Of a DNA stretch of 64,000 nt, positions 43,909-54,837 are shown piece by piece. The notes under the pieces were generated by a model. The model was not told the origin of the DNA. It saw only the letters and a program-made list of their open reading frames with translations, and searched no databases. Source of the stretch: Myxocyprinus asiaticus (Eukaryota > Chordata > Actinopteri > Cypriniformes > Catostomidae); contig NC_059385.1 of the NCBI RefSeq assembly GCF_019703515.2, positions 29,492,001-29,556,000 of the forward strand, given 5' to 3'. Position numbers and translations under genes: made by a program. The stretch's first letter is position 1; each line of letters starts with the position of its first letter.

Positions 43909-44408
43909 CTTGAAAAAGACGGTCCAGTCAGCGCAAGTGTGGAAATGATTTAACTCATTTAGATCACCAGAGCACGGCAGGGGAGCGGTCGTCTTCAGGA
44001 AGTTAAGTGTCGTCCACTGCAGGTAAGTGCGATTCAACAGTGAAATCCAGGAGTGAAGTGATAAATTCTGACTGATGGCATTATGTAGCCCGCTTAAATA
44101 GAGAGCTGAGCACCTTGCATACAATGTCATTGGCTGAGTGGGCACGAACACCATTGTCTCAATTCAGTTGCATCTGAATTGCCGTGATCCAATAGGAGTT
44201 CAGAAATCAGAGAAAAGGAGTTTTTCCCATAAGCGTCAGCGATGCAATGTAAGTGACCAAAATCAAAAGGGAACTCTGTTTTCCAAAGTATGTGTTTATA
44301 GATAGCATTTTCAAAAGTCTGGTGGGACCGATGGTAGGAAAATACTTTTATTACTGAATTCACGTACGTGTCAGGAGACATGATTTCTGTAATAGCGTTC
44401 ATTTCTTT

Positions 44409-44424
44409 AACACACACACACACA
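44409..44424. repeat. (CA)n microsatellite
   Basis: Short CA run directly before the Tc1-like left end. Confidence 0.8.
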
Positions 44425-44428
44425 TATA

Positions 44429-45592
44429 CAGTTGTGCTCAGAAGTTTGCATACCCTGGCAAAAATTGGATAGTGTCTTTTAAGGATAGTGATCATATGAA
44501 GCCATTTATTATCACATAGTTGTTTGGCTCCTTTTTAAATCATAATGATGACAGAAATCACCCAAATGGCCCTGATCAAAATTTTATATACCCTTGAATG
44601 GTTGGCCTTGTTACAGACACACAAGGTGACACACACAGGTTTAAATGGCAATTAAAGGTTAATTTCCCACACCTGTGGCTTTTTAAATTGCAATTAGTGT
44701 CTGTGTATAAATAGTCAATGAGTTTGTTAGCTCTCAAGTGGATGCACTGAGCAGGCTAGATACTGAGCCATGGGGAGCAGAAAAGAAGGTAATGGAACTT
44801 TATAAAGATGGAAAAGGATATAAAGTCAGTACTGTTCAATCACTTATTAAGAAGTGGAAAATTCGGGGATCTCTTGATACCAAGCCAAGGTCAGGTAGAC
44901 CAAGAAAGATTTCAGCCACAACTGCCATAAGAATTGTTCGGGATACAAAGAAAAACCCACAGGTAACCTCAGGAGAAATACAGGCTGCTCTGGAAAAAGA
45001 CGGTGTGGTTGTTTCAAGGAGCACAATACGACGATACTTGAACAAAAATTAGCTGCATGGTCGAGTTGCCAGAAAGAAGCCTTTACTATGCCAATGCCAC
45101 AAAAAAGCCTGGTTACAAACACTTTGACACACCTCAGAGCTTCTGGCACATTATAATTTGGAGTGACGAGACCAAAATAGAGCTTTATGGTCACAACCAT
45201 AAGCGCTATGTTTGGAGAGGGGTCAACAAGGCCTATAGTGAAAAGAATATCATCCCCACTGTGAAGCATGGTGGTGGCTCACTGATGTTTTGGGGGTGTG
45301 TGAGCTCTAAAGGCACGGGGAATCTTGTGAAAATTGATGGCAAGATGAATGCAGCATGTTATCAGAAAATACTGGCAGACAATTTGCATTCTTCTGCACG
45401 AAAGCTGTGCATGGGACGCTCTTGGACTTTCCAGCATGACAATGACCCTAAGCACAAGGCCAAGTTGACACTCCAGTGGTTACAGCAGAAAAAGGTGACG
45501 GTTCTGGAGTGGCCATCACAGTCTGCTGACCTTAATATCATCGAGCCACTCTGGGGAGATCTCAAACGTGCGGTTCATGTAAGATGACCGTT
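44429..45592 (+). mobile_element. Tc1-like transposon, right end lost
   Basis: The left end CAGTTGTGCTCAGAAGTTTG follows TA. A transposase in two frames follows. The C-terminal about 50 residues and the right inverted end are missing; the sequence after 45592 belongs to a SINE. Confidence 0.8.
44738..45587 (+). pseudogene. Tc1-like transposase, nonsense plus frameshift
   Basis: 44738-45052: DNA-binding part with KVMELYKDGKGYKVSTVQ (first helix-turn-helix), KPRSGRPRKIS (the GRPR-like hook) and [15 protein letters not shown], then a stop. The similarity continues in that frame for about 12 codons and then in the frame of 45057-45587: [15 protein letters not shown] (first catalytic Asp), [12 protein letters not shown] (second Asp) and [11 protein letters not shown] (Glu), spaced as DD34E. 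All three acidic residues are there, but the stop at 45050-45052, one frameshift and the lost C-terminus make it inactive. Confidence 0.9.
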
Positions 45593-45609
45593 GAGGGGGG
45601 GATATGGTT

Positions 45610-45853
45610 GGGGCAGTGGTGGCTCAGCGGTTAGGCTCTGGGTTACTGATCAGAAGGTTGGGTGTTCAAGCCCCAGCACTGCCAAGATGCCACTGTTGGG
45701 CCCTTGAGCAAGGCCCTTGACCCTATCTGCTCCAGGGGCACTGTATCATGGCTGACCCTGCACTCTGACCCCAGCTTAGCTGGGATATGTGAAAAAAAAG
45801 AATTTCACTGTATATGTGCAAATGTGTGATAAATAAATGTAATTATTATTAAT
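45610..45853 (+). mobile_element. tRNA-derived SINE
   Basis: The head GGCTCAGCGGTTAGGC fits a pol III A box and GTGTTCAAGCCCC a B box, spaced about 35 bp apart. The body has GGGCCCTTGAGCAAGGCCC and CTGACCCTGCACTCTGACC, a layout common to a fish SINE family, and ends with ATAAATAAATG and AT-rich repeats. It adjoins the truncated Tc1 element. Confidence 0.75.
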
Positions 45854-45866
45854 TATGTCACATTTA

Positions 45867-46384
45867 CACTACCGGTCAAAAGTTTTGAAACACTTGACTG
45901 AAATGTTTCTCATGATCTTAAAAATCTTTTGATCTGAAGGCGTATGCTTAAATGTTTGAAATTAGTTTTGTAGACAAAAATATAATTGTGCCACATATGA
46001 ATTTATTTCATTATAAAACTAAAATTAAATTAAAAAAAAAGTTTTTGAAATTGATGACTTTGACCAAATAATAAAGAAAAGCAGCCAATAAATGCCCACC
46101 ATAGACGGGAACTCCTTCAGTACTGTTTAAATAGCATCCCAGGGTGATACCTCAAGAAGTTGGTTGAGAAAATGTCAAGAGAACATGTCTGCAAATTCTA
46201 GGCGAAGGGTGACTACTTTGAAGATGCTAAAATATAACACAATTTTGATTTATTTTGGATTTTGTTTAGTCACAACATAATTCCCATTGTTCCATTTATG
46301 TTATTCCATAGTTTTGATGACTTTACTATTATTATTAAAAAAAATTATAATAAAGAATAAGTGTTTCAAAACTTTTGACCAGTA

Positions 46385-46387
<3 letters not shown>
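45867..46387. mobile_element. Tc1-type MITE, copy 2
   Basis: Ends CACTACCGGTCAAAAGTTTT and, at the right, AACTTTTGACCAGTAGTA. The interior is collinear with copy 1 (28693-29291) but lacks the internal (TA)n tract. Left flank TA (45865-45866). The eleven bases before it are the same as before copy 1. A (TA)n microsatellite (to about 46434) lies directly at the right end. Confidence 0.85.

Positions 46388-46434
<47 letters not shown>
46384..46434. repeat. (TA)n microsatellite
   Basis: About 25 TA units adjoining the MITE end. Confidence 0.9.
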
Positions 46435-46442
<8 letters not shown>

Positions 46443-46559
46443 GTACATATATAAAATAATATTAATATATGGAATTACACTAATTAACACATTAAATCAA
46501 CAGCCCTATTGCATACAAAATCCAGAGCTAACATGTTCTTGCTCCACAATTATGCCATT

Positions 46560-47007
46560 GATTTTTTTTTTTTTTTTTTTTCCTTTTCTCACCAATTTGG
46601 AATGCCCAATTCCCAATGCGCTCTAAATCCTCATGGTGGCGTAGTGACTCGCCTCAATCCAGGTGACGGAGGACGAATCTCAGCTACCTCTGCATTTGAG
46701 ACCGTCAATCCACGCATCTTATCGTGTGGCTTGTTGAGCGTGTTAACACGGAGACGTAGCGCGTGTGGAGGCTCATGCTATTCTCCGTGGCATCCACGCA
46801 CATCTCACCATGTGCCCCACCGAGAGTGAGAACAACATTATAACGACCATGAGGAGGTTAACCCAACGTGACTCTACCCACCCTAGCAACCGGGCAAATT
46901 TGTTGCTTAGGAAGCCTGACTGGAGTCACTCAGCACGCCCTGGATTCGAATTTGCAACTTCAGGTGTGGTAGTCAGCGTCTTTACTTGCGGAGTTACCCA
47001 GGCCCCC
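46560..47007 (-). mobile_element. tRNA-derived SINE, minus strand, with target duplication
   Basis: On the minus strand it starts GGGGCCTGGGTAACTCCG, an A box-like TAACTCCGCAAG, and B box GAATTCGAATCCAGG-like near 46945-46957, and ends in a poly-A tail (T run 46561-46580 on the plus strand). The 13-bp flanks CAATTATGCCATT (46547-46559) and CAATTGTGCCATT (47008-47020) differ at one base, a clear target duplication. The whole element, about 450 bp, is longer than most SINEs. Confidence 0.85.
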
Positions 47008-47020
47008 CAATTGTGCCATT

Positions 47021-48060
47021 CTTAAAGATTTTGGACAAATTTATTCAGACATATTTCTTGGTTTCATAGGTTAGCTTAAATGTACCCATTTATACCCACA
47101 AGGTTGTCGTTTTTTTTTTTACTTTTATGGTCAAAAATTGGGTAGAGTCAAAGGTGCTGCTTCAAATTCACATTCACCGTCACATTCAAATACAGTAGAT
47201 GTAGATATTGTCTAGAGAATATTTTTTCCTCTGTCCCACTTTACCAGTACTGCTTAAAAAAAATCTGGGATTTGGTCAAAAGAAGGTCTTCAAAGTTTCT
47301 ACATCCTAGTACTGAATATTTCTTTATTTTTGCTTTTGACACAGGTAGAAGACATCCTAAGCATTCTTTAAAGGTATAATTTTAGGTTATGTGTTGTTTA
47401 GATCATAATTCAAAGTGTCAAGAAAAGTAAAATTTCCAAAAGTGTCCCACTTTGCCCATATCCACCATAGTATAACTAAAACTAAAATTAATTTGAGATC
47501 ATTTTTATTTTATTTTAGTTAGTTTTTGGAGTTATGAAAAAAATAATAATAAAAAAATATATATTATAAAAGAAAGTTTTTTTTTTTTTTTTTTTTTCCA
47601 ATAATTTCATTTTTGTTAACTATAATAACACTTGCTCAAACGACAGCAATTGTGGCATAATGTTAATTACCACAAAAAATTATGTTGACTCCATTTCTTT
47701 AAAAAAAGCAAAAATCTGGGTTACAGTAACCTACAATAAAATTGGAGGGAGCCAATTATGTTAAAATGCTCAATGTTTCAAAAGTAAAGCCAAAAGATTA
47801 AAACATTTGGTGAAATATAATTGCTTTCTTACCTTTTCTGTGCAAAGTTATATCCAATTTTACAACTTTGTTGTCATGACGACGTTACACCATAAACCCT
47901 GCAATCTTGCAAAAACGGAAATTAAAACAACTTTACCTTTTTTAAAACAACTTTTACTTTATTATTTTATTTTTTATTTTATTTACTTTGGATTATTTTT
48001 TTTATGAAAAGAAGGGACAGGTCGAAATTACGTTTTGTCGTAATCAACATTATGTCACAA
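47021..48060. other. No feature recognised
   Basis: AT-rich with a T run at 47577-47597 and a TTTTATTTTATTTTTTATTTT stretch near 47960. No gene. Confidence 0.4.
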
Positions 48061-49213
48061 ATGCTTCCGTCTGTGGTCATGAAATCATTTTTGAGAGACT
48101 GGTGTTGGCCCACCTGAAGAACATCACTGGACCCTTTCTAGATTCCCTTCAATTTGCTTATCGAGCAAACAGGTCTGTGGATGATGCAGTCAACATGGGA
48201 CTGCATCATATCCTGCAAAATCTGGACAGACCAGAGACATATGCAAGGATCCTTTTTGTGGACTTCAGTTCGGCTTTCAACACAATCATCCCAGCTATAC
48301 TCCAGAATAAATTACACCAACTCTCTGTTCCCATGTCTATCTGTCAGTGGATTACCAGCTTTCTGACAGACAGGCAGCAGCTTGTGAGACAGGGGAAACT
48401 CACTTCCAGCACCTGTATAATCAGCACTGGTGCCCCCCAGGGATGTGTGCTCTCCCCACTACTCTTCTCCCTCTACACCAATGACTGCATCGCCAAGGAC
48501 CCCTCTGTCAAGCTCATGAAGTTGCAGACGACAGCACTGTCATCGGCCACATCCGAGACACCACTGTCTGCATACAGAAGGGAGGTTGAACAGCTGGCTG
48601 TCTGGTGCAGTCAAAACAACCTTGAGCTGAACACACTAAAAACGGTGGAGATGATCGTGGACTTTAGGAGGAACACCCCAACACTGACCCCCCTCACCAT
48701 TCTAAACAGCACTGTGGCAGCAGTGGAGTCATTCAGGTTCCTGGGCACTACCATCTCACAGGACCTGAAGTGGGAGACACACATTGACTCCATTGTGAAA
48801 AAGGCCCAGCAGAGGTTGTACTTCCTTCACCAGCTGAGGAAGTTCAACCTGCCACAGGCGCTGCTGATACAGTTCTACTCAGCGGTCATTGAGTCTGTCC
48901 TCTGCACTTCAATAACTGTCTGGTTTGGTTCAGCTACGAAATCAGACATCAGAAGACTACAAAGGACAATTTGGACTGCTGAGAGGATTATTGGTTCATT
49001 CCTCTAAAAAAAAAAAAAAAAAAAAAAAATTGCACTGTACATAACAGATAACAGATTTGTATTAGATTGCACTACGTATGTGTATGTGTGTATGTATGTA
49101 TGTGTGTGTCTGTGTGTGTATGTACGTATGTGCAAACAGGAAGCTCCTGTCACCAAGACAAATTCCTTGTAAGTGTCATAATACTTGGCAATAAAGCTGA
49201 TTCTGATTTAGTT
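48061..49213 (+). mobile_element. 5'-truncated LINE (L2/Rex type)
   Basis: The LINE starts abruptly in the RT region (near 48061) and ends with GGCAATAAAGCTGATTCTGA (about 49188-49207), the usual 3' end of such elements in fish. There is an A run at 49007-49030 after the ORF. Confidence 0.8.
48070..49007 (+). pseudogene. LINE reverse transcriptase, open frame with scrambled catalytic box
   Basis: The 339-codon frame that contains it holds [100 protein letters not shown] and ESFRFLGTTISQDLKW, in order for the palm and thumb. The FADD box is absent: at 48520-48560 the DNA would read FADDST in the neighbouring frame, and a second shift near 48560-48580 restores the frame. So an uninterrupted ORF hides a pair of compensating frameshifts that destroy the active site. 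The endonuclease is missing. Confidence 0.85.
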
Positions 49214-49250
49214 TAACTTGTTTTGAACTCTGAATATTGCCTTAGGAATG

Positions 49251-49252
<2 letters not shown>

Positions 49253-49302
<50 letters not shown>

Positions 49303-49331
49303 GTGCGTGTGTGTATGTGTGTGTGTGTGTT
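49253..49331. repeat. (TA)n(TG)n microsatellite
   Basis: TA units (49255-49285) followed by TG-rich repeats. Confidence 0.9.
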
Positions 49332-49863
49332 AAAGAGTGTTTACTGAAGCAACTCTTCAAATAAAAGTACACTTTTATTTTTATTTTCTTTGACTCCACT
49401 AATTGTAATCTCAGGCATGCTGTTGCTTTGTGTTGTTTAATTGGTTTAAAAAAATAAAATAATAATAATAATAAATAAAGCTTTTTGACATGAAAAGTGA
49501 CATTTGAAGTAGTTTTAATTCTTTTTGAGCAATGATCTTACTCAATCTAGGAAAACACTTAAATGTTCCTTTAGCTGGCACAGTTCTTGATGATTTTCTA
49601 AAAGACAGGGAATTTAGTCAAAGAGGGTCTGCAGTGAAATATGTTTGCAATTTGCTCGGTTAATTAAAAGTAAACCATTTTATCTTCATGAGTTTGAAAT
49701 GAACTCACTGAATCAATTGGGTTCATGTTAAGAATAAACAAAAGACTCTAAATGTCACAAGAGACTTGATGTGTCAGCTCTGATTGTCACATTCAGACAT
49801 GTTTTGTATTAGAGGTGGGAAACAAGGGACCTTGGTTTTGGCAGTGTTTGCTACAGTCAGAGC

Positions 49864-50006
49864 TGAAGTGTTCCATGGTTTGGAGAATATGCCGTATGAA
49901 GACAAGGAAACGGATCATGCCATGACACAAAAAAGCAGTGGTCTCTTTAAGGACAGCATGAAAAAAGGAAAGCCACCCCTGTGGCAGAAATCACTAAATT
50001 TCATTG
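49864..50006 (+). other. Candidate host coding exon (unproven)
   Basis: The frame through AEVFHGLENMPYEDKETDHAM and SSGLFKDSMKKGKPPLWQKS has a mixed, non-repetitive composition and stays open until a stop just after a GT (CATTG|GTAACA at 50006/50007). Possible 3' splice sites are TTTTGGCAG (49843) or CTACAGTCAG (about 49850-49862), so the left border is not fixed. No domain recognised. It could also be chance. Confidence 0.25.
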
Positions 50007-50020
50007 GTAACAAATTATAG

Positions 50021-50948
50021 GATTTAAGGAAGCTTTATTGTTTAAAAAAAAAAAAAAAAAGGTACCACCACTCTCAATGGACCTCCCATTACGTCTACTT
50101 CTGAGATCACTTACATATGAGTCACATTGAAAGAGAAGCGAAAAACTGTATATAGTTGTAGTATGTATGCCCTATATGTTAGGAATCTGAAACTGTCTTG
50201 AAGAGGGTAAGACAAGGGTACCGATCATAGTCTAAATAAATGGTATTTCTTAATAATATTCCCTGGTAAAAGTTTTTTTTTTTTTTTTTTAAATAAGTTT
50301 TAATAATGTTTTATTTTTATTTTTTATTGCAATGCTTTAGGCTGAGCACTGACCTCTTATACTATTGTGAGTTCAGTCTGGTTTCCTTATTAAACCGAAA
50401 TGTTTGATGCCTCCATAATTAACGGTTCTTTGATATACTGCTAATGAGCTATTCTCGCTCTGCATGCAACTTGTCCCTAATTTTAATTGCACATAGTAGA
50501 ATACTGTCACCTTGAAAATGAATTATCCACAAATATAATTACATAGCTGATGATACAGTTGATAGCATTTCATTTTATAGCCCCATCTGAGGAAACAGCC
50601 TGTTCCATTTTTGTATTTATGTGAATGAACTTTATGTGCAGAAAATCATAAGGGATAGCAAGGATAAATATGAAATTGTTCATTCATGGAGTGAGCCAGT
50701 GCAAAAGATCATGATGAACATATCAGGGAAGTGCCATATGTAATATATTTTTATTGCTTGAACCCTAACCGACACCTTAAATACAGTATCTTTAAAAGTA
50801 ACATAAAGTGTAAGACTGTCAGGGGAAAAAAATAAATAAATACCTTGCTAGATTCATGCTTGTTAGCTGCCTAACGTTAACCCTTAAATGCACGAGTGTT
50901 TCACCACCTAGACTTCCATACCAGCTCTTTATCTACCCAACACGAATA
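50021..50948. other. No feature recognised
   Basis: AT-rich, with A and T runs at about 50044-50060 and 50274-50290. No gene. Confidence 0.4.
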
Positions 50949-50950
50949 TA

Positions 50951-52111
50951 CAGGTGCATCTCAATAAATTAGAATGTTGTGGAAAAGTTCATTTATTTCA
51001 GTAATTCAACTCAAATTGTGAAACTCGTGTATTAAATAAATTAAATGCACACAGACTGAAGTAGTTTAAGTCTTTGGTTCTTTTAATTGTGATGATTTTG
51101 GCTCACATTTAACAAAAACCCACCAATTCACTGGCTGTTCACAGAGTGCTGTATCCAAGCATGTTAACAGAAAGTTGAGTGGAAGGAAAAAGTGTGGAAG
51201 AAAAAGATGCACAACCAACCGAGAGAACCGCAGCCTTATGATTGTCAAGCAAAATCGATTCAAGAATTTGGGTGAACTTCACAAGGAATGGACTGAGGCT
51301 GGGGTCAAGGCATCAAGAGCCACCACACACAGACATGTCAAGGAATTTGGCTACAGTTGTCGTATTCCTCTTGTCACAGACAACATCAGAGGCGTCTTAC
51401 CTGGGCTAAGGAGAAGAAGAACTGGACTGTTGCCCAGTGGTCCAAAGTCCTCTTTTCAGATGAGAGCAAGTTTTGTATTTCATTTGGAAACCAAGGTCCT
51501 AGAGTCTGGAGGAAGGGTGGAGAAGCTCATAGCCCAAGTTGCTTGAAGTTCAGTGTTAAGTTTCCACAGTCTGTGATGATTTGGGGTGCAATGTCATCTG
51601 CTGGTGTTGGTCCATTGTGTTTTTTGAAAACCAAAGTCACTGCACCGTTTACCAAGACATTTTGGAGCACTTCATGCTTCCTTCTGCTGACCAGCTTTTT
51701 AAAGATGCTGATTTCATTTTCCAGCAGGATTTGGCACCTGCCCACACTGCCAAAAGCACCAAAAGTTGGTTAAATGACCATGGTGTTGGTGTGCTTGACT
51801 GGCCAGCAAACTCACCAGACCTGAACTCCATAGAGAATCTATGGGGTACTGTCAAGAGGAAAATGAGAAACAAGAGACCAAAAAATGCAGATGAGCTGAA
51901 GGCCACTGTCAAAGAAACCTGGGCTTCCATACCACCTCAGCAGTGCCACAAACTGATCACCTCCATGCCACACAATTAAAAGAACCAAAGACTTAAACTA
52001 CTTCAGTCTGTGTGCGCTGAATTTATTTAATACACGAGTTTCACAATTTGAGTTGAATTACTGAAATAAATGAACTTTTCCACGACATTCTAATTTATTG
52101 AGATGCACCTG
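50951..52111 (+). mobile_element. Tc1-like transposon, internally deleted copy 1
   Basis: Long inverted ends CAGGTGCATCTCAATAAATT (50951) and its inverse at 52111 are flanked by TA (50949-50950, 52112-52113). The inner part of the left repeat and the N-terminus of the transposase are deleted (CCAATTCACT joined to GGCTGTTC near 51131), and the C-terminus is deleted into the right repeat (CATGCCAC joined to ACAATTAAAAG near 51970-51980). Confidence 0.9.
51132..51979 (+). pseudogene. Tc1-like transposase, deleted copy 1
   Basis: Starts within GCSQSAVSKHVNRKLSGRKKCGRKRC, runs on through ENRSLMIVKQNRFKNLGEL and RIPLV, then loses about 20 bp relative to copy 2 (shift near 51373). The catalytic part is readable in two frames (51357-51773 and 51581-51979): SDESKFCISFG, FIFQQDLAPAHTAK and NSIENLWGTVK, the DD34E acidic residues. 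The last residues are missing. Inactive. Confidence 0.85.
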
Positions 52112-52113
52112 TA

Positions 52114-52733
52114 TCTATCACAAACGGATAGTGAAACATTTTCAGAGCTTTTTCAAGACAATTTGAATAGTTTGAAAATAACATATTCTTTTATTTTAAG
52201 ATGCTTTATTTTTCATATATCAAAGAGATGATGCAGCAAATGATAGCATTGGATTATTACTTCCGTGCTGGAATTTTATGAGAAGCAACTGACTGTCAAA
52301 TACACTTTGAGCTACATATAACACATATGCTACATACATGCATTTTCTTAGGTACTAATTGAGTCTAAATAAGAATTTCAGAATTCTTAAAACAGAATTT
52401 CAGTAGTACACCCAAATAGTAAATTATGTGAAAGTAAACATATTGATATGAAATTGTCCTAAAAATATGGTTTAAAGGAGTGCAAATATGTATTGCGACA
52501 GTATTGTATATCTTGGCTCACTAAAGACCCAATATGTTGGTAATTAAGCAGGTACAAAATACATTACACTATTTGTGAGAGAAAGGTTGAGCAATACTAA
52601 AGAGGTGGGGGCATAACTCCAAACACTAAATGAGATAAAGGGGGTGGAATGAGGTCCCGGTTCACTAAAGACAGTATGTAATTAAGGGTTCATGGTATCA
52701 CATTATTAGTGACAGAGAACAAAGAGGAAGTAA
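52114..52733. other. No feature recognised
   Basis: AT-rich sequence between transposon copies with no recognised gene or repeat. Confidence 0.4.
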
Positions 52734-52860
52734 AACTGCACAACTCAAAATTTAGGCTCTTTTATTTTTCTAAGGCTAATTGATTATACCTTGAAAAAGG
52801 CTGATTGCCGAAATGTTGGTAAGAAAAATAAAAAGAGCCTATATTTTGAGTTGTGCAGTT
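52734..52860. repeat. Hairpin-forming element, about 127 bp
   Basis: Arms 52734-52770 and 52823-52860 are inverted copies (AACTGCACAACTCAAAAT...GGCTCTTTT) with a few mismatches, around a loop with CCTTGAAAAAGGCTGATTGCCGAAATG. It looks like a tiny MITE or foldback element with no coding capacity. No clear target duplication seen. Confidence 0.7.
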
Positions 52861-53147
52861 AGACTTTCTTTTTCTATTTCTATTTTTTTTTTCCATAACT
52901 TGCACCTATGAATCTAAGGTGTGTTTACTTGGTTGTAGTTATTATCAAAGAGAACAAAAAGGAACAGAAGAATAACAAATATAATAAAATATAGTATAAA
53001 ATGTAGTAATTGAAATATAAATATGTAAATCATTAGAAAATTATGTATTGATTAAATTCATTAATCAAATTTATTTAATTAATACAAATAATTTTACTTC
53101 TAAGCATAACAATTAGACATGTAAGTAGTGGTAAAAAATATGAAATA

Positions 53148-54729
53148 CAGGTGCATCTCAATAAATTAGAATGTCGTGGAAAAGTTCATTTATTTCAGTA
53201 ATTCAACTCAAATTGTGAAACTCGTGTATTAAATAAATTCAATGCACACAGACTGAAGTAGTTTAAGTCTTTGGTTCTTTTAATTGTGATGATTTTGGCT
53301 CACATTTAACAAAAACCCACCAATTCACTATCTCAAAAAATTAGAATATTGTGACATGCCAATCAGCTAATCAACTCAAAACACCTGCAAAGGTTTCCTG
53401 AGCCTTCAAAATGGTCTCTCAGTTTGGTTCACTAGGCTACACAATCATGGGGAAGACTGCTGATCTGACAGTTGTCCAGAAGACAATCATTGACACCCTT
53501 CACAAGGAGGGTAAGCCACAAACATTCATTGCCAAAGAAGCTGGCTGTTCACAGAGTGCTGTATCCAAGCATGTTAACAGAAAGTTGAGTGGAAGGAAAA
53601 AGTGTTGAAGAAAAAGATGCACAACCAACCGAGAGAGCCGCAGCCTTATGATTGTCCAGCAAAATCGATTCAAGAATTTGGGTGAACTTCACAAGGAATG
53701 GACTGAGGCTGGGGTCAAGGCATCAAGAGCCACCACACACAGACATGTCAAGGAATTAGGCTACAGTTGTCGTATTCCTCTTGTTAAGCCACTCCTGAAC
53801 CACAGACAACATCAGAGGCGTCTTACCTGGGCTAAGGAGAAGAAGAACTGGACTGTTGCCCAGTGTTCCAAAAGTCTTCTTTTTAGATGAGAGCAAGTTT
53901 TGTATTTCATTTGGAAACCAAGGTCCTAGAGTCTGGAGGAAGGGTGGAGAAGCTCATAGCCCAAGTTGCTTGAAGTCCAGTGTTAAGTTTCCACAGTCTG
54001 TGATGATTTGGGGTGCAATGTCATCTGCTGGTGTTGGTCCATTGTGTTTTTTGAAAACCAAAGTCACTGCACCCGTTTACCAAGAAATTCTGGAGCACTT
54101 CATGCTTCCTTCTGCTGACCAGCTTTTTAAAGATGCTGATTTCATTTTCCAGCAGGATTTGGCACCTGCCCACACTGCCAAAAGCACCAAAAGTTGGTTA
54201 AATGACCATGGTGTTGGTGTGCTTGACTGGCCAGCAAACTCATCAGACCTGAACCCCATAGAGAATCTATGGGGTATTGTCAAGAGGAAAATGAGAAACA
54301 AGAGACCAAAAAATGCAGATGAGCTGAAGGCCACTGTCAAAGAAACCTGGGCTTCCATACCACCTCAGCAGTGCCACAAACTGATCACCTCCATGCCACG
54401 CCGAATTGAGGCAGTAATTAAAGCAAAAGGAGCCCCTACCAAGTATTGAGTACATATACAGTAAATGAACATACTTTCCAGAAGGCCAACAATTCACTAA
54501 AAATGTTTTTTTTATTGGTCTTATGATGTATTCTAATTTTTTGAGATAGTGAATTGGTGGGTTTTTGTTAAATGTGAGCCAAAATCATCACAATTAAAAG
54601 AACCAAAGACTTAAACTACTTCAGTCTGTGTGCATTGAATTTATTTAATACACGAGTTTCACAATTTGAGTTGAATTACTGAAATAAATGAACTTTTCCA
54701 CGACATTCTAATTTATTGAGATGCACCTG
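53148..54729 (+). mobile_element. Tc1-like transposon, near full-length copy 2 (1582 bp)
   Basis: Same inverted ends as the copy at 50951-52111, flanked by TA (53146-53147, 54730-54731). The inverted repeats are long (about 200 bp, with a second internal CTATCTCAAAAAATTAGAAT direct-repeat block near 53327 and 54545), resembling the IR/DR layout of Tc1 elements. Confidence 0.9.
53411..54449 (+). pseudogene. Tc1-like transposase, stop plus frameshift, copy 2
   Basis: MGKTADLTVVQKTIIDTLHK begins the first helix-turn-helix (Met at 53447), followed by GCSQSAVSKHVNRKLSGRKKC and a stop TGA at 53606-53608 (Trp/Gly-type codon in copy 1). The frame resumes with SLMIVQQNRFKNLGEL and breaks again near 53866-53890, where the first catalytic Asp lies. 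The last frame (53856-54449) carries FQQDLAPAHTAK, NPIENLWGIVK and the intact C-terminus IEAVIKAKGAPTKY. DD34E acidic residues are present in parts. Two lesions keep it from being coded as one protein. Confidence 0.9.
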
Positions 54730-54794
54730 TATATTATAAAATAACAACAAATAATGCACAATATGAGGACAAAAATACTTCACAAAAAACACAA

Positions 54795-54797
<3 letters not shown>

Positions 54798-54835
<38 letters not shown>
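54798..54835. repeat. (TA)n microsatellite
   Basis: About 18 TA units. Confidence 0.9.

Positions 54836-54837
<2 letters not shown>

Larger units (their letters stand above)
41744..44150 (-). mobile_element. Second DIRS lineage, RT-less fragment, minus strand
   Basis: On the minus strand there is an ORF1 head (44154-43582), further ORF1 pieces (43730-42367) and a tyrosine recombinase fragment (42370-41810), in DIRS order but without RT-RNase H. Protein identity to the 12.5-kb element is recognisable only in motifs, so this is a different family. A 29-bp direct repeat at 41744-41772 and 42375-42403 flanks the recombinase piece. TATA-like CTATTTAAGCGGG lies near 44102-44090. Terminal repeats were not identified. 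Confidence 0.7.
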
